Source: a bacterium BMS3Abin06 | GTDB lineage: Bacteria; Nitrospirota; Thermodesulfovibrionia; UBA6902 | Reading direction: 5' to 3' | Assembly: GCA_002897895.1 (NCBI GenBank) | Contig: BDSY01000032.1 | Coordinates: 1-64,000 of the forward strand | DNA: 64,000 bases | Shown here: piece by piece, positions 54,428 to 62,625 of the stretch | Position numbering within the stretch: position 1 is the stretch's first letter | How the letters are laid out: each line of letters starts with the position of its first letter | Program-made: the position numbers and the translations under genes | The notes under the pieces: model-generated | What the model saw: the letters and a program-made list of their open reading frames with translations, nothing else | The model's database searches: none | Told to the model about the DNA's origin: nothing

Positions 54428-54955
54428 ATGAAGTTTTTGCAGAAAAAGTCATGGAATCCATATATTACAGGAGGCTTGATAGGGCTTTTGGCCATGTTTA
54501 CATTTTATACTGTTGACAGGCCTATGGGTATTGCCGGGGCTTTCTCTCAGACTACAGTCATGATACAGAGTATATTTGTTCCTGAATATGTGAACAACAA
54601 TGAATATATTCGGAAGACGATGCCTGAAGGTCCCGGGGTTAACTGGAGCTGGATGGTCTTTTTGGGAATATTCATAGGCGCTTTTATTTCCTCCAGGATG
54701 TCAGGTGAGTTTAAAAAAGAGATTGTGCCCGGGCTCTGGAAAAGCCGTTTTGGTTCAGGCAAAGTCAAGCGCTTAATTACTGCCTTTTGGGGAGGAGTAA
54801 TACTTTTATTCGGTGCGTTGTTAGCAGGGGGCTGTACTATGTGGCACGGGATAAACGGCTCTCTTCAGCTTGCGCTTTCCGGCTGGATATTTTTCATGAT
54901 TGTCTTTATCACAGGCATAATAAACGCCGGGATTCTATACAGGGGTGTGAAATGA
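54428..54955 (+). CDS. YeeE/YedE-family transporter, first half (PmpA-like)
   Basis: 175 residues, about four to five spans, with the conserved GALLAGGCTMWHGINGSLQL (transport cysteine in GGC). YeeE proteins are encoded either as one chain (as at 37576) or as two halves; this is the split form. AGGGAGGTG precedes the ATG by 6 nt. Its stop overlaps the second-half gene (ATGA). Confidence 0.86.
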   Translation: MKFLQKKSWNPYITGGLIGLLAMFTFYTVDRPMGIAGAFSQTTVMIQSIFVPEYVNNNEYIRKTMPEGPGVNWSWMVFLGIFIGAFISSRMSGEFKKEIVPGLWKSRFGSGKVKRLITAFWGGVILLFGALLAGGCTMWHGINGSLQLALSGWIFFMIVFITGIINAGILYRGVK

Positions 54956-55521
54956 CGGGGCCATTGGAAATAACAGGTATTCCGAGACTGATTTTAGGTC
55001 TGGCAACAGGAATAACACTTGGTATCCTTTTAGATAAAGGGCGACTCACAAAATACGAAACAATCGTGGGGCAGTTTTTACTTAAGGATTTTACCATGCT
55101 TAAAGTCATGCTCTCTGCGGTGCTCGCCGGCTCAATCGGCGTTTATTTTTTAGTGTATATTAATGCCGCAGAGCTTCATATTACACCGGTTATACCGGCA
55201 AGGCTTTTGATAGGCAGTACCATATTCGGCATTGGATTCGCGCTGTTAGGTTATTGACCCGGAAGCGGCGCCGGTGCTGTATGCACCGGAAAAATCGACG
55301 CCTTGACAGGAATAGTAATCGGCGGGTTAACAGGAGCGGGTCTGTATGCATATGTATATCCTTTGTTAAAGAATACGATTTTGGAAGGTAAGACTCCCGG
55401 TTATCTTACAATTGATAAATTACTGGGTGTTAATCCCTGGATTGTAATAGTTGGCCTTTCAGTGATGGTTTTAGCTGTTTTTTATGCAGTGGAGAGATAT
55501 GAGATGAAGATGAAACCGTAA
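54952..55521 (+). CDS. YeeE/YedE transporter, second half, with in-frame UGA (probable selenoprotein)
   Basis: 189 residues if UGA at 55255-55257 (residue 102) is Sec. The frame reads GIGFALLGY-U-PGSGAGAVCTGKID, then ALTGIVIGGLTGAGLYAYVY. YeeE homologues have G-Y/L-C-PG(T/S)-(G/A) at this place, so Sec replaces a transport cysteine. The frame stays open for 87 more codons and carries two further spans, ending at a TAA. The SECIS-like hairpin starts 13 nt after the UGA. A truncated 101-residue protein would lack the substrate motif. The product would make a half-transporter with the gene upstream, perhaps with selenite/thiosulfate or polysulfide as substrate. Confidence 0.87.
55255..55289 (+). 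promoter_or_regulatory. UGA codon and SECIS-like hairpin of the YeeE gene
   Basis: After UGA come 13 nt, then CCGGTGC (55271-55277), loop TGTAT, GCACCGG (55283-55289), a perfect 7-bp GC-rich stem with G second in the loop. The loop starts 20 nt from the UGA, within the bacterial SECIS range. Confidence 0.8.
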
Positions 55522-55530
55522 AAAACAATG

Positions 55531-55576
55531 TATCTGCAATCAGCCGGTCGGACTGATATCAAGAGGAATAGAAGAA
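55531..55576 (+). repeat. Duplicated 46-bp segment of the GrdB-like selenoprotein gene, including its SECIS
   Basis: The sequence TATCTGCAATCAG...AAGAGGAATAGAAGAA matches 53421-53466 with one change (C for T in the hairpin arm). In frame it would read CNQPVGLISRGIEEPG, then breaks into unrelated sequence (HRGIKRK, stop). It has no UGA codon before it and no start. It may be a scar of a second, deleted copy of the GrdB-like gene, or of a recombination. Confidence 0.7.
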
Positions 55577-55655
55577 CCAGGCAGTCACAGAGGCATAAAA
55601 AGAAAATGAGAAACTCATGCTTTGCTGAGGATTGCCGTACATAAACAGGCAAATC

Positions 55656-56243
55656 TTAAAATACGTACCTGATTAAGATAAAGCCGCCGGCAAGGAGTAT
55701 CACAAAAATAATACTCAAAATATTGAAGTATTTCTCAATGAAATCTTTGATAGCGGGCCCGAATTTCCAGATAAGGCCGGCAACGATAAAAAAGCGGGTG
55801 CTCCTGCCCAGAATAGAAGCGAGCATGAATGACCAGAAATCAAATTCAAAGACACCGGAGGCAATTGTGAACACTTTGTAAGGGATGGGAGTTATTGCTG
55901 CAATAAGTATCCCCAGAAAACCATACTCGTCATACTTTAATTTGATCGCGTTCATGATATCCTGCCCATGATAAAAATCTACGATGGGTCTGCCGACTGT
56001 TTCATAACCATAAAAACCTATGCAGTAACCGAGGATACCGCCAAGGACTGAGGCAATCATGCATATCAGGGCGTATTTGAAAGCTTTCTTTGGAATGGAA
56101 ATAGCTAAAGTTATCAGAAGCACATCAGGAGGCACAGGGAAAAAAGATGATTCACTGAAAGAGAGTAAAAAGAGGGCAGGAATTGCATAAGGGGTCTCAG
56201 CCCAGTGCAAAACCCAGTCATATAGCTTTTTGACAAATTTCAT
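55656..56243 (-). CDS. YqaA/DedA-type membrane protein (VTT domain)
   Basis: 195 residues, about five spans: FLLSFSESSFFPVPPDVLLI (F/S-E-x-x-FFPVPPD motif), GGILGYCIGFYGYETVGR, ITPIPYKVFTIASGVFEF. This is the VTT/DedA fold of undecaprenyl-phosphate or other phospholipid flippases. Monocistronic, minus strand. Confidence 0.88.
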   Translation of the reverse strand: MKFVKKLYDWVLHWAETPYAIPALFLLSFSESSFFPVPPDVLLITLAISIPKKAFKYALICMIASVLGGILGYCIGFYGYETVGRPIVDFYHGQDIMNAIKLKYDEYGFLGILIAAITPIPYKVFTIASGVFEFDFWSFMLASILGRSTRFFIVAGLIWKFGPAIKDFIEKYFNILSIIFVILLAGGFILIRYVF

Positions 56244-56280
56244 CTTTAAATTAACCGTCCGTGGAAAAAGAAATTATCAC

Positions 56281-56313
56281 AAAAAAGGCGGGGTTAAATT
56301 CGCCGCCTTTTTT
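56281..56313. terminator. Bidirectional rho-independent terminator
   Basis: AAAAAAGGCGG ... CCGCCTTTTTT (56281-56313), a GC stem flanked by A and T tracts that works on either strand. On the minus strand it ends the RNase H/zinc-ribbon unit. 56314-56530 contains no gene I can see. Confidence 0.75.
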
Positions 56314-56530
56314 GTTAAGACTACTGCCTAACTTTCAGGGGTGGGTTTAACCGCCGCCGCTGCAAAGAAAGAAATTAAAACTCTTATTATTTTTCTCCTG
56401 ATTTATTATCTATTGACTTGATACATCTATATTTTAAAGGATTTTCTCATTAAGAACAATATTTAAATTATTTTCTTAAACCAGGTAGTTGAACCCTGAG
56501 AAAACCATTAATTAACAACCGGTTACCTCA

Positions 56531-57046
56531 TCACGCCGGGGCAGCTTTTTTGACGGCATCCGTTGCGAGCAAGTCCGCTTCTTTATTCATCTCCCTGCGG
56601 ACATGGATAATTTCATGATCATCAAACTCTTTTAAAATATTGCCTGCTTTGATCCAGAGCGGCATCAGATTTTTATTCTTTACCTTATAGATTCCGTTCA
56701 TCTGCCTTACCAGAAGTTCGGAATCCAGGAAAATTTTAATCTTCCTCAGTCCCAATGATCTCGCTTTTTCAAGTCCCTTTATCAGGGCTGTATATTCAGC
56801 AACATTATTTGTCGCAATTCCTATGTATTCGGATATCCTGTATTTTTTTCTCTTTCCATGCTCCCGGGCAATTTCATCTGCAAGATTAATTACGACACCA
56901 ATTCCGGACCTGCCCGGATTTCCGCTGGATGCGCCGTCACAATGCATCACCGCATGTCCCGTATCCTTGCTGTTCAAAGGCAAACGCCCTGTTTCAAACA
57001 AATCAGGCTGTGAGCTTTTCTTTTTTGTGTGAATATGGCCTGCCAT
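56531..57046 (-). CDS. Ribonuclease HI-family protein
   Basis: 171 residues: a basic N-terminal tail, then MHCDGASSGNPGRSGIGVVI, ATNNVAEYTALIKGLEKA, IKIFLDSELLVRQMNGIY and HVRREMNKEADLLA. Catalytic D, E and D are in place. It belongs to the RnhA/Ski2-free Bacillus type (YpdQ/RNase HI-like), which degrades RNA in DNA:RNA hybrids. Start overlaps the upstream stop by 1 bp. Confidence 0.9.
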   Translation of the reverse strand: MAGHIHTKKKSSQPDLFETGRLPLNSKDTGHAVMHCDGASSGNPGRSGIGVVINLADEIAREHGKRKKYRISEYIGIATNNVAEYTALIKGLEKARSLGLRKIKIFLDSELLVRQMNGIYKVKNKNLMPLWIKAGNILKEFDDHEIIHVRREMNKEADLLATDAVKKAAPA

Positions 57047-57792
57047 CAGGAGACTGGGGCGGTTTCCCCGGATTTACTCCCGTCTGGAGAGGGCTCCTTA
57101 TAATACAGAAATCTTTTGCAATAGAAACAGGTATAAATATCTTCATTCTTTTTTATGTCATTGTATAGCTGCGGCGGGATATTATAATTACAGCCGAGGC
57201 ATACTTCGTTTTTTGCAGGCACGACCGCCAGCCCTGATCTGTTCAAAAGGGTCATATACTGGGCGTAAATCTCTTTATCGATCCCTGCAATAAAATCTTT
57301 TCTTTTTGCCTTCTGCAGTTCCATCTCTATATTCAACTTCTTTTTCTCCTCTTCCAGCAGCTTTTCCCGCTCCTGAAAATCATCTTCAGCCTTCCTGATT
57401 TTCAACTCCTCTTCCTGCAGATTCTTTGTAAAATTCTCTATGTCTTCCATAAGGGTCAGGATTTCATCTTCAATTTTAGACTTGCTTTTTTCAAATCCCT
57501 CGATTTCCCTGAGATGGGCTTCATATTCCTTGTTTGTTTTAATTTCAGCGCTTCTGGATCGGAGTTTATTAATCTTATCCTGAATTTCTTCTAATTCCAG
57601 GTCCTTATTTTTTTTGCGCTTATTAAGCTCTTCGTGCTTTAATTTAAATTTCTGAAAAGAAGCGCTTGCCTCCTCAAGGGGAGTTTTAAACTGATCTAAT
57701 TTGTCCGGAAGTAATTCAATTTTATCGGCTAAAGAAATGATAACCGAATCTATTTCCTGAAGTTCAACTAAACGCCTTAGTTGTTCATTCAA
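57046..57792 (-). CDS. Coiled-coil C4-type zinc-ribbon protein
   Basis: 248 residues: long charged coiled coil (about 35-180, KLKHEELNKRKKNKDLELEE, KNLQEEELKIRKAEDDFQER), then VVPAKNEVCLGCNYNIPPQL with CLGC, and TCFYCKRFL with CFYC, the four zinc ligands. This is the CT398/HP0958-like family (RNA-binding, in flagellar or general roles). It is co-transcribed with the RNase H. Confidence 0.87.
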   Translation of the reverse strand: MNEQLRRLVELQEIDSVIISLADKIELLPDKLDQFKTPLEEASASFQKFKLKHEELNKRKKNKDLELEEIQDKINKLRSRSAEIKTNKEYEAHLREIEGFEKSKSKIEDEILTLMEDIENFTKNLQEEELKIRKAEDDFQEREKLLEEEKKKLNIEMELQKAKRKDFIAGIDKEIYAQYMTLLNRSGLAVVPAKNEVCLGCNYNIPPQLYNDIKKNEDIYTCFYCKRFLYYKEPSPDGSKSGETAPVS

Positions 57793-57890
57793 TTTTGCCT
57801 CCGGGGATTAGTAATCAGCAGCAATCCGGGATTCATATAATAATAATTTTTCACTTTAAATTTTTTATTCCGGGCTTAGAATCCTCAATC

Positions 57891-57966
57891 TGGTGGGCCC
57901 ACCAGGGCTCGAACCTGGGACCAACCGGTTATGAGCCGGTGGCTCTTCCAACTGAGCTATGGGCCC
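57891..57966 (-). tRNA. tRNA with CAU anticodon (tRNA-Met, or tRNA-Ile2)
   Basis: The minus strand gives a full cloverleaf: acceptor GGGCCCA/TGGGCCC, D arm AGCTCAGTTGGAAGAGC, anticodon stem ACCGG-CTCATAA-CCGGT with CAT, T arm CCAGG-TTCGAGC-CCTGG, and an encoded ACCA end. G1-C72 pairing rules out the initiator tRNA. With CAU it could be elongator Met or lysidine-modified Ile2; I favour Met. Confidence 0.95.
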
Positions 57967-58078
57967 TGAACAGATAAATATTAACATGACATTCTATGAT
58001 AAAACATCAAAAAAAGTAAACAGCGCCTTAAATTTTTCAGCAATTTCCGGTGAATTCCGACTTGCTGAAAAACTCACA

Positions 58079-59608
58079 TTAAAGGTCCCTGCGAATAGCA
58101 ACACGCTGATAAAATTCGCACTTTCTGCAATCCCCTAATTTCTGGGCAATAGCTCCGGTTACCCTCTTACCGCAAAATGTACCCGCTACGGACCAGCATA
58201 TGCGCCCATAATTAGGATAAGCGGGACATCTCAGCTCCATCGCCCCTTCAGCCTTTTCAACGCCGCACTTAGTGAATTCCCAGCATTTTATCTTATCACC
58301 GTTTTCTTTACTTTGATATGGAAAAAACAATTTAAAAGACGTGCCCTTGCCTAATTCACTTTCAACAAATATTAACCCGTTATGTTCATCTATAATCTTT
58401 TTACATATGGGAAGACCTAGTCCTGTGCCCGCTCCTATCTCTTTTGTAGTATAAAATGGTTCAAATATTATATCTAACGCTTCATCGGGTATGCCGGGGC
58501 CTGTGTCTGCAACCTCTGCCACAACGTAATCGGTTTTATTCAGATTCTTCATAAAAGTCTTTACTGTCAGCGTACCTCCCCCGGACATTACACCTACGGC
58601 ATTTGAAATAAGATTATTTACTGCCAGTCTCACCTGATCCCTGTCAATTAAAATTGGAGGAAGTGAAGTATCTAATTTTTCCTCTACCTGTATCTTCTGC
58701 TCATTACAAATGTCAACAAAAGTCTGGAGGGATTCTTTTATAATCCCGTTTATCTCCTGATATTCCATGATGTATTTTGATTCTCTTGAAAAAGTAAGGA
58801 CATCTTTGAGTATTCGTTCCAGCCTGTTGACTTCCGATATAACAATTTCAGCATATTCCTTTTCCTTTGAGTCAGGCGCCAATTTATTATTAAGACGTCT
58901 TGCAAAGCCCCCTATAGATGTCAATGGATTTCTTATTTCGTGTGCAACATCCGCAGTCATTCTTCCCAGTGCCGACAATTTCTCCACCCGTATAAGTTTT
59001 CTATGTACAGTCCGCAGATTTTCAATAGTTATTTCCAGCTCCTTATTGAGCTTTTCTATTTTATCCTTGTCGCTTCTCAGTTTCTGGGAAAGAATCCCGA
59101 TGGGCAGGGCCAGTAAAAATAAAAATGCAACCCTGACGGAAAAATTGGTCCAGTGAAGTTTATTGAAATCAAAGCTGCCGCTTGCAAGATAAAGCGCTGT
59201 GGATATCACAGCTATTGCAGTGCCGGGGACAGTACCGAACTTGAAAGAATAAAGGGCTGTTACTAAATAAAAACCGTTAAAAAAATGACTGTAAAATCCC
59301 CCCGTTATCCTGACAAGAATGGTTGTAAATGAAAGGTCAAAGAAAAGGGAAAAAATATAAATGATCTGTTTTTTCCGGGGAAAGAAAAAGAGCCATATAT
59401 ATAAAAAGAAACTGTAGGCAACAAAATAAATAAACAGATTGCCGACATTCGCAGATGTCTTCTGCGATATATCGGAAAATATAAGCCATCCGATCCCACC
59501 GCAAAGAATTATGAGCCGTATAACAATATAAGCGATATCGGTAACTTCTACGTCGGCTTTGATCTTATCCCAGTGAATCTTCAGTTTTTTATAGGGCTCC
59601 TGGAGCAT
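58079..59608 (-). CDS. Sensor histidine kinase with C-terminal two-CW cysteine domain
   Basis: 509 residues: six N-terminal spans (MASE-like), HisKA (SALGRMTADVAHEIRNPLTS), HATPase (NLISNAVGVM, DTGPGIPDEA, GTGLGLPICKK), then a Cys-rich tail from about 440: KCWEFTKCG, RCPAYPNYGRICW, GTFCG, CRKCEFYQRV. This two-CW module may bind a metal or sense redox. No response regulator is adjacent. Confidence 0.87.
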   Translation of the reverse strand: MLQEPYKKLKIHWDKIKADVEVTDIAYIVIRLIILCGGIGWLIFSDISQKTSANVGNLFIYFVAYSFFLYIWLFFFPRKKQIIYIFSLFFDLSFTTILVRITGGFYSHFFNGFYLVTALYSFKFGTVPGTAIAVISTALYLASGSFDFNKLHWTNFSVRVAFLFLLALPIGILSQKLRSDKDKIEKLNKELEITIENLRTVHRKLIRVEKLSALGRMTADVAHEIRNPLTSIGGFARRLNNKLAPDSKEKEYAEIVISEVNRLERILKDVLTFSRESKYIMEYQEINGIIKESLQTFVDICNEQKIQVEEKLDTSLPPILIDRDQVRLAVNNLISNAVGVMSGGGTLTVKTFMKNLNKTDYVVAEVADTGPGIPDEALDIIFEPFYTTKEIGAGTGLGLPICKKIIDEHNGLIFVESELGKGTSFKLFFPYQSKENGDKIKCWEFTKCGVEKAEGAMELRCPAYPNYGRICWSVAGTFCGKRVTGAIAQKLGDCRKCEFYQRVAIRRDL

Positions 59609-59787
59609 TATTTATTAATTATTATAACAAACCGGTAACACATTGAGACAGGATTATCGGTTAATACTTATATAAATAAATCTAAACGCCTGCTTAAGCG
59701 GCAGGCGGCCTTACCCTGTGGTATTAATTTATAACGTATTAATTTATAAAGTTGAACTTTTATATTATTTTCATACATAATAGTGTC

Positions 59788-60945
59788 ATGAATCCTACGT
59801 TTAAAAAGGTCTTTGCAGAAATTCAAAGAGGCATGCGGCTTTCAAAGTGCATAAAATGCGGTTGCATGAAGGGAACCCTGGAAAACCTGAAGGCATCTCT
59901 TCCTTTGCTGAAAATTAAAGATGCAAAAGAACTGCTTGAAAATGTAAATAAATGGCTTGAACAGCTTCAACCCCTCGAATACCCGTGTTTCGGCTGTAAA
60001 TTCTGCATACCACCCGAGGCAATGACCTTTCTGACTTCCAAATACCCCGAGCTGGCATCAGCAACATTGTCGACTTGTGAAATTCAGATAGACAATAGTT
60101 CCTGGCCCCCTGTTGAAGGCGAATATACGGTGCTGAACAAGTCTGCGCCTGTAGCGGTTTCTACACTTGCAAACGTTAAACTCGAAGAAAAATTAGTCAA
60201 ACTCAATCCTTCCGGCCTCTGCATGGTCGGCAAAACAGAGACTGAAAATATCGGCATTGACAAAATAATTAAAAATGTTATTTCCAATCCTTCCATCAGT
60301 TCTTTAATTTTAGCCGGCAAAGATACTGAGGGACATCAAAGCGGAAAGACATTATTAGCGCTCTGGGAAAACGGCGTTGACAAAAACATGCGGATTATAG
60401 GCTCAAAAGGGAGACGTCCCATACTGAAAAATGTCACGCATTCCGATGTTGAAAAATTTCGCAAACAGGTTCAGGTTGAAAATCAGATCGGCTGTGCAAA
60501 CACAAGAACATTAGCCGGAAAAATCGAGGAGCTTTCCCGGAACGCTGCCCCTGCAGCAAGCTCATCGAGCTGCGGATGCCATGGCGACTGCGGCGACCAG
60601 ACCGTTACTATGGCAATGCCGGCCGTATCTCTTCCAGAACCCTCTGCTGCTGTTCCTTCGGTTACCGCAAAAAAACAGAGTAAAACATCAATAAAATTAG
60701 ACAAGGCAGGATATTTCGTAATTCTTCCCTCAAAGAAAAACGCAAGCATTCTGGTTGAGCATTATTCTTATGACAACAAATTACTCAGGAAAATAAAAGG
60801 CAAAAACGGCCGGGATATTTATTTTACAATTATTAACAATAAATGGGTAACAGAGCTAAGCCACGCTGCATATCTCGGGAAAGAGCTGGCAAGGGCGGAG
60901 CTATCAATCAAGAAGGGGTTCAAGTTTGTTCAGGACGGAGCGTAG
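59788..60945 (+). CDS. MtrA-like (DUF4346) protein with N-terminal cysteine motifs
   Basis: 385 residues from the ATG at 59788 (a 59752 TTG/ATG start would add 12). N-terminus: KCIKCGCMKGT and YPCFGCKFCIPPEAMTFL, Fe-S-like. Middle: WPPVEGEYTVLNKSAPVAVS then NPSGLCMVGKTETENIGIDK, GKDTEGHQSGKTLLALWENG, VQVENQIGC, the pattern of tetrahydromethanopterin S-methyltransferase subunit A, whose own cobalamin His region is in the same fold. C-terminus about 280-385 unknown. It may carry a corrinoid in a bacterial methyl transfer route; metF/metV in the window fit. It overlaps parA by 1 bp. Confidence 0.72.
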   Translation: MNPTFKKVFAEIQRGMRLSKCIKCGCMKGTLENLKASLPLLKIKDAKELLENVNKWLEQLQPLEYPCFGCKFCIPPEAMTFLTSKYPELASATLSTCEIQIDNSSWPPVEGEYTVLNKSAPVAVSTLANVKLEEKLVKLNPSGLCMVGKTETENIGIDKIIKNVISNPSISSLILAGKDTEGHQSGKTLLALWENGVDKNMRIIGSKGRRPILKNVTHSDVEKFRKQVQVENQIGCANTRTLAGKIEELSRNAAPAASSSSCGCHGDCGDQTVTMAMPAVSLPEPSAAVPSVTAKKQSKTSIKLDKAGYFVILPSKKNASILVEHYSYDNKLLRKIKGKNGRDIYFTIINNKWVTELSHAAYLGKELARAELSIKKGFKFVQDGA

Positions 60946-61718
60946 TGGGGAAAATAACAGCAATAGCCAACCAGAAGGGGGGCGTTGGGAAAACAACAAC
61001 AGCTGTCAATATATCCGCTTCAATTGCTGCTGCCGGAAAGCATGTCCTGCTTATTGATTCAGACCCCCAGGGAAATTCAACAAGCGGCCTCGGTTTTGAC
61101 AAAAACAATCTCAACGGAAGCCTGTATGATTTATATACGGAAACAAAATCAGCAGCAGAAATTATCCAGGGGACGGGTATAGAAAATCTTGAAATTATCC
61201 TCTCAAACATCGACCTTATTGGCGCAGAGCTTGAGCTTTCTGCAAAAGATAAGAGAGAAACAATCCTCAGAGATGCCATTGAATCCATCAAACATCAATA
61301 CAGTTATATTTTTATTGACTGTCCCCCGTCCCTCAGCCTTTTAACGCTGAATGCCCTTGTTGCAGCCGACAGCCTGCTTATACCTATGCAATGTGAATAT
61401 TACGCACTGGAAGGAATCAGCATGTTACTAAGAACTTACAATCTGATAAAAAGCTCTTTCAATCCCTCTCTTGAAATAGAAGGCATTCTGCTTACAATGT
61501 TTGACGGGAGAAACACGCTTGCCAATCAGGTCACCGATGAATTAAAAAGACATTTTGGAGATAAAGTATACAGGACATTAATTCCGAGAAACATAACCCT
61601 TGCCGAGGCGCCGAGTCATGGGAAACCCGTTATGCTTTATGACATACGCTCAAAAGGCGCCCGGAGCTACCTGGAACTTGCAAAGGAGATGATAGGAAAT
61701 GAAACCTGCGCTTGGTAA
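60945..61718 (+). CDS. parA: ParA/Soj chromosome-partition ATPase
   Basis: 257 residues from the GTG at 60945, which overlaps the previous stop. KITAIANQKGGVGKTTTAVN (deviant Walker A), LLIDSDPQGNSTSGLG, YIFIDCPPSLSLLTLNAL, and RNITLAEAPSHGKPVMLYD. The longer frame from 60843 is not likely. parB follows with a 20-bp overlap. Confidence 0.95.
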   Translation: MGKITAIANQKGGVGKTTTAVNISASIAAAGKHVLLIDSDPQGNSTSGLGFDKNNLNGSLYDLYTETKSAAEIIQGTGIENLEIILSNIDLIGAELELSAKDKRETILRDAIESIKHQYSYIFIDCPPSLSLLTLNALVAADSLLIPMQCEYYALEGISMLLRTYNLIKSSFNPSLEIEGILLTMFDGRNTLANQVTDELKRHFGDKVYRTLIPRNITLAEAPSHGKPVMLYDIRSKGARSYLELAKEMIGNETCAW

Positions 61719-62544
61719 AGGCCTTTCCGCTCTGATACCTGAAAAGGCAAGAGGTAAGACAAAGGAAATTCTCGAACTCGACATAAAATCGATTACACCT
61801 AATGAATACCAGCCCCGCACGGTCTTTAATGATGCCGCACTGAATGATCTTGTTGCCTCAATAAAGGAAAAAGGAGTTATCCAGCCTGTAATAGCAAGAA
61901 AAATTGCCGGAGATTCATATCAGTTAATTGCCGGTGAAAGAAGATGGAGAGCCGCTAAAATAGCAGGGCTAAGGGCTATTCCCGCGATAGTTAAAGAGGC
62001 TGCCCCGGCAGAGGCGCTTGAACTTGCATTGATAGAGAATATTCAGCGGGAGGATCTGAACCCCATTGAAACAGCAGGGGCATTTCAGCGGCTGATAAAC
62101 GATTTTAAACTGACACATGACGACCTGTCCAAAAAAGTTGGAAAGGACAGGGCAACCGTAACCAATTACCTGAGAATATTAAAACTGCCTGCCGGGATCA
62201 GGAAGTGGATTGCAGAAGGTTCTTTAAGTATCGGTCATGCAAAAGCGCTGCTGCAGGTTGAAAACCAGAGGCTTCGCATCAGTATCGCAAAAAAAATAAT
62301 TCAGAATGGACTAAGCGTAAGAGAGGCCGAGACATTAAGCAAAAAGACCGCCTCTCCTGCGGCCTCACGTTCCAGACCTGAACCACCCAAAGACCCGCAA
62401 ATAGCATCACTCGAAGAGAAGTTGATGCACAGCCTCGGCACTAAGGTCCACCTGATTCACAAATCAAATAAGCAGGGGAAAATAGAAATAGAGTATTATT
62501 CCCTTGAAGAGCTGGACAGGCTGCTGGAAATTCTGATAATTTAA
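61699..62544 (+). CDS. parB: ParB chromosome-partition protein
   Basis: 281 residues: LGKGLSALIPEK, SITPNEYQPRTVFND, GERRWRAAKIAGLRAIPAIV (CTP-binding GERR box), LIENIQREDLNPIE, and a helix-turn-helix (LSKKVGKDRATVTNYLRILK). It loads on parS with CTP. I saw no parS sequence in the window. Confidence 0.95.
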   Translation: MKPALGKGLSALIPEKARGKTKEILELDIKSITPNEYQPRTVFNDAALNDLVASIKEKGVIQPVIARKIAGDSYQLIAGERRWRAAKIAGLRAIPAIVKEAAPAEALELALIENIQREDLNPIETAGAFQRLINDFKLTHDDLSKKVGKDRATVTNYLRILKLPAGIRKWIAEGSLSIGHAKALLQVENQRLRISIAKKIIQNGLSVREAETLSKKTASPAASRSRPEPPKDPQIASLEEKLMHSLGTKVHLIHKSNKQGKIEIEYYSLEELDRLLEILII

Positions 62545-62625
62545 CGCCTCTACAGCTCAATCCGCGCAGCCGGAATACGGCATGGCAGGCATATTTTTTT
62601 CCAGGTACTTTCGGGAGTTACCGAA

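Noticed and set aside
60843-60944. Longer ParA start
   Set aside because: It would overlap the MtrA-like gene by 100 bp; the GTG at 60945 begins exactly with the conserved KITAIANQKGG.
60900-62560. parS site or replication origin near parAB
   Set aside because: No TGTTTCACGTGAAACA-like sequence or DnaA-box cluster was noticed.
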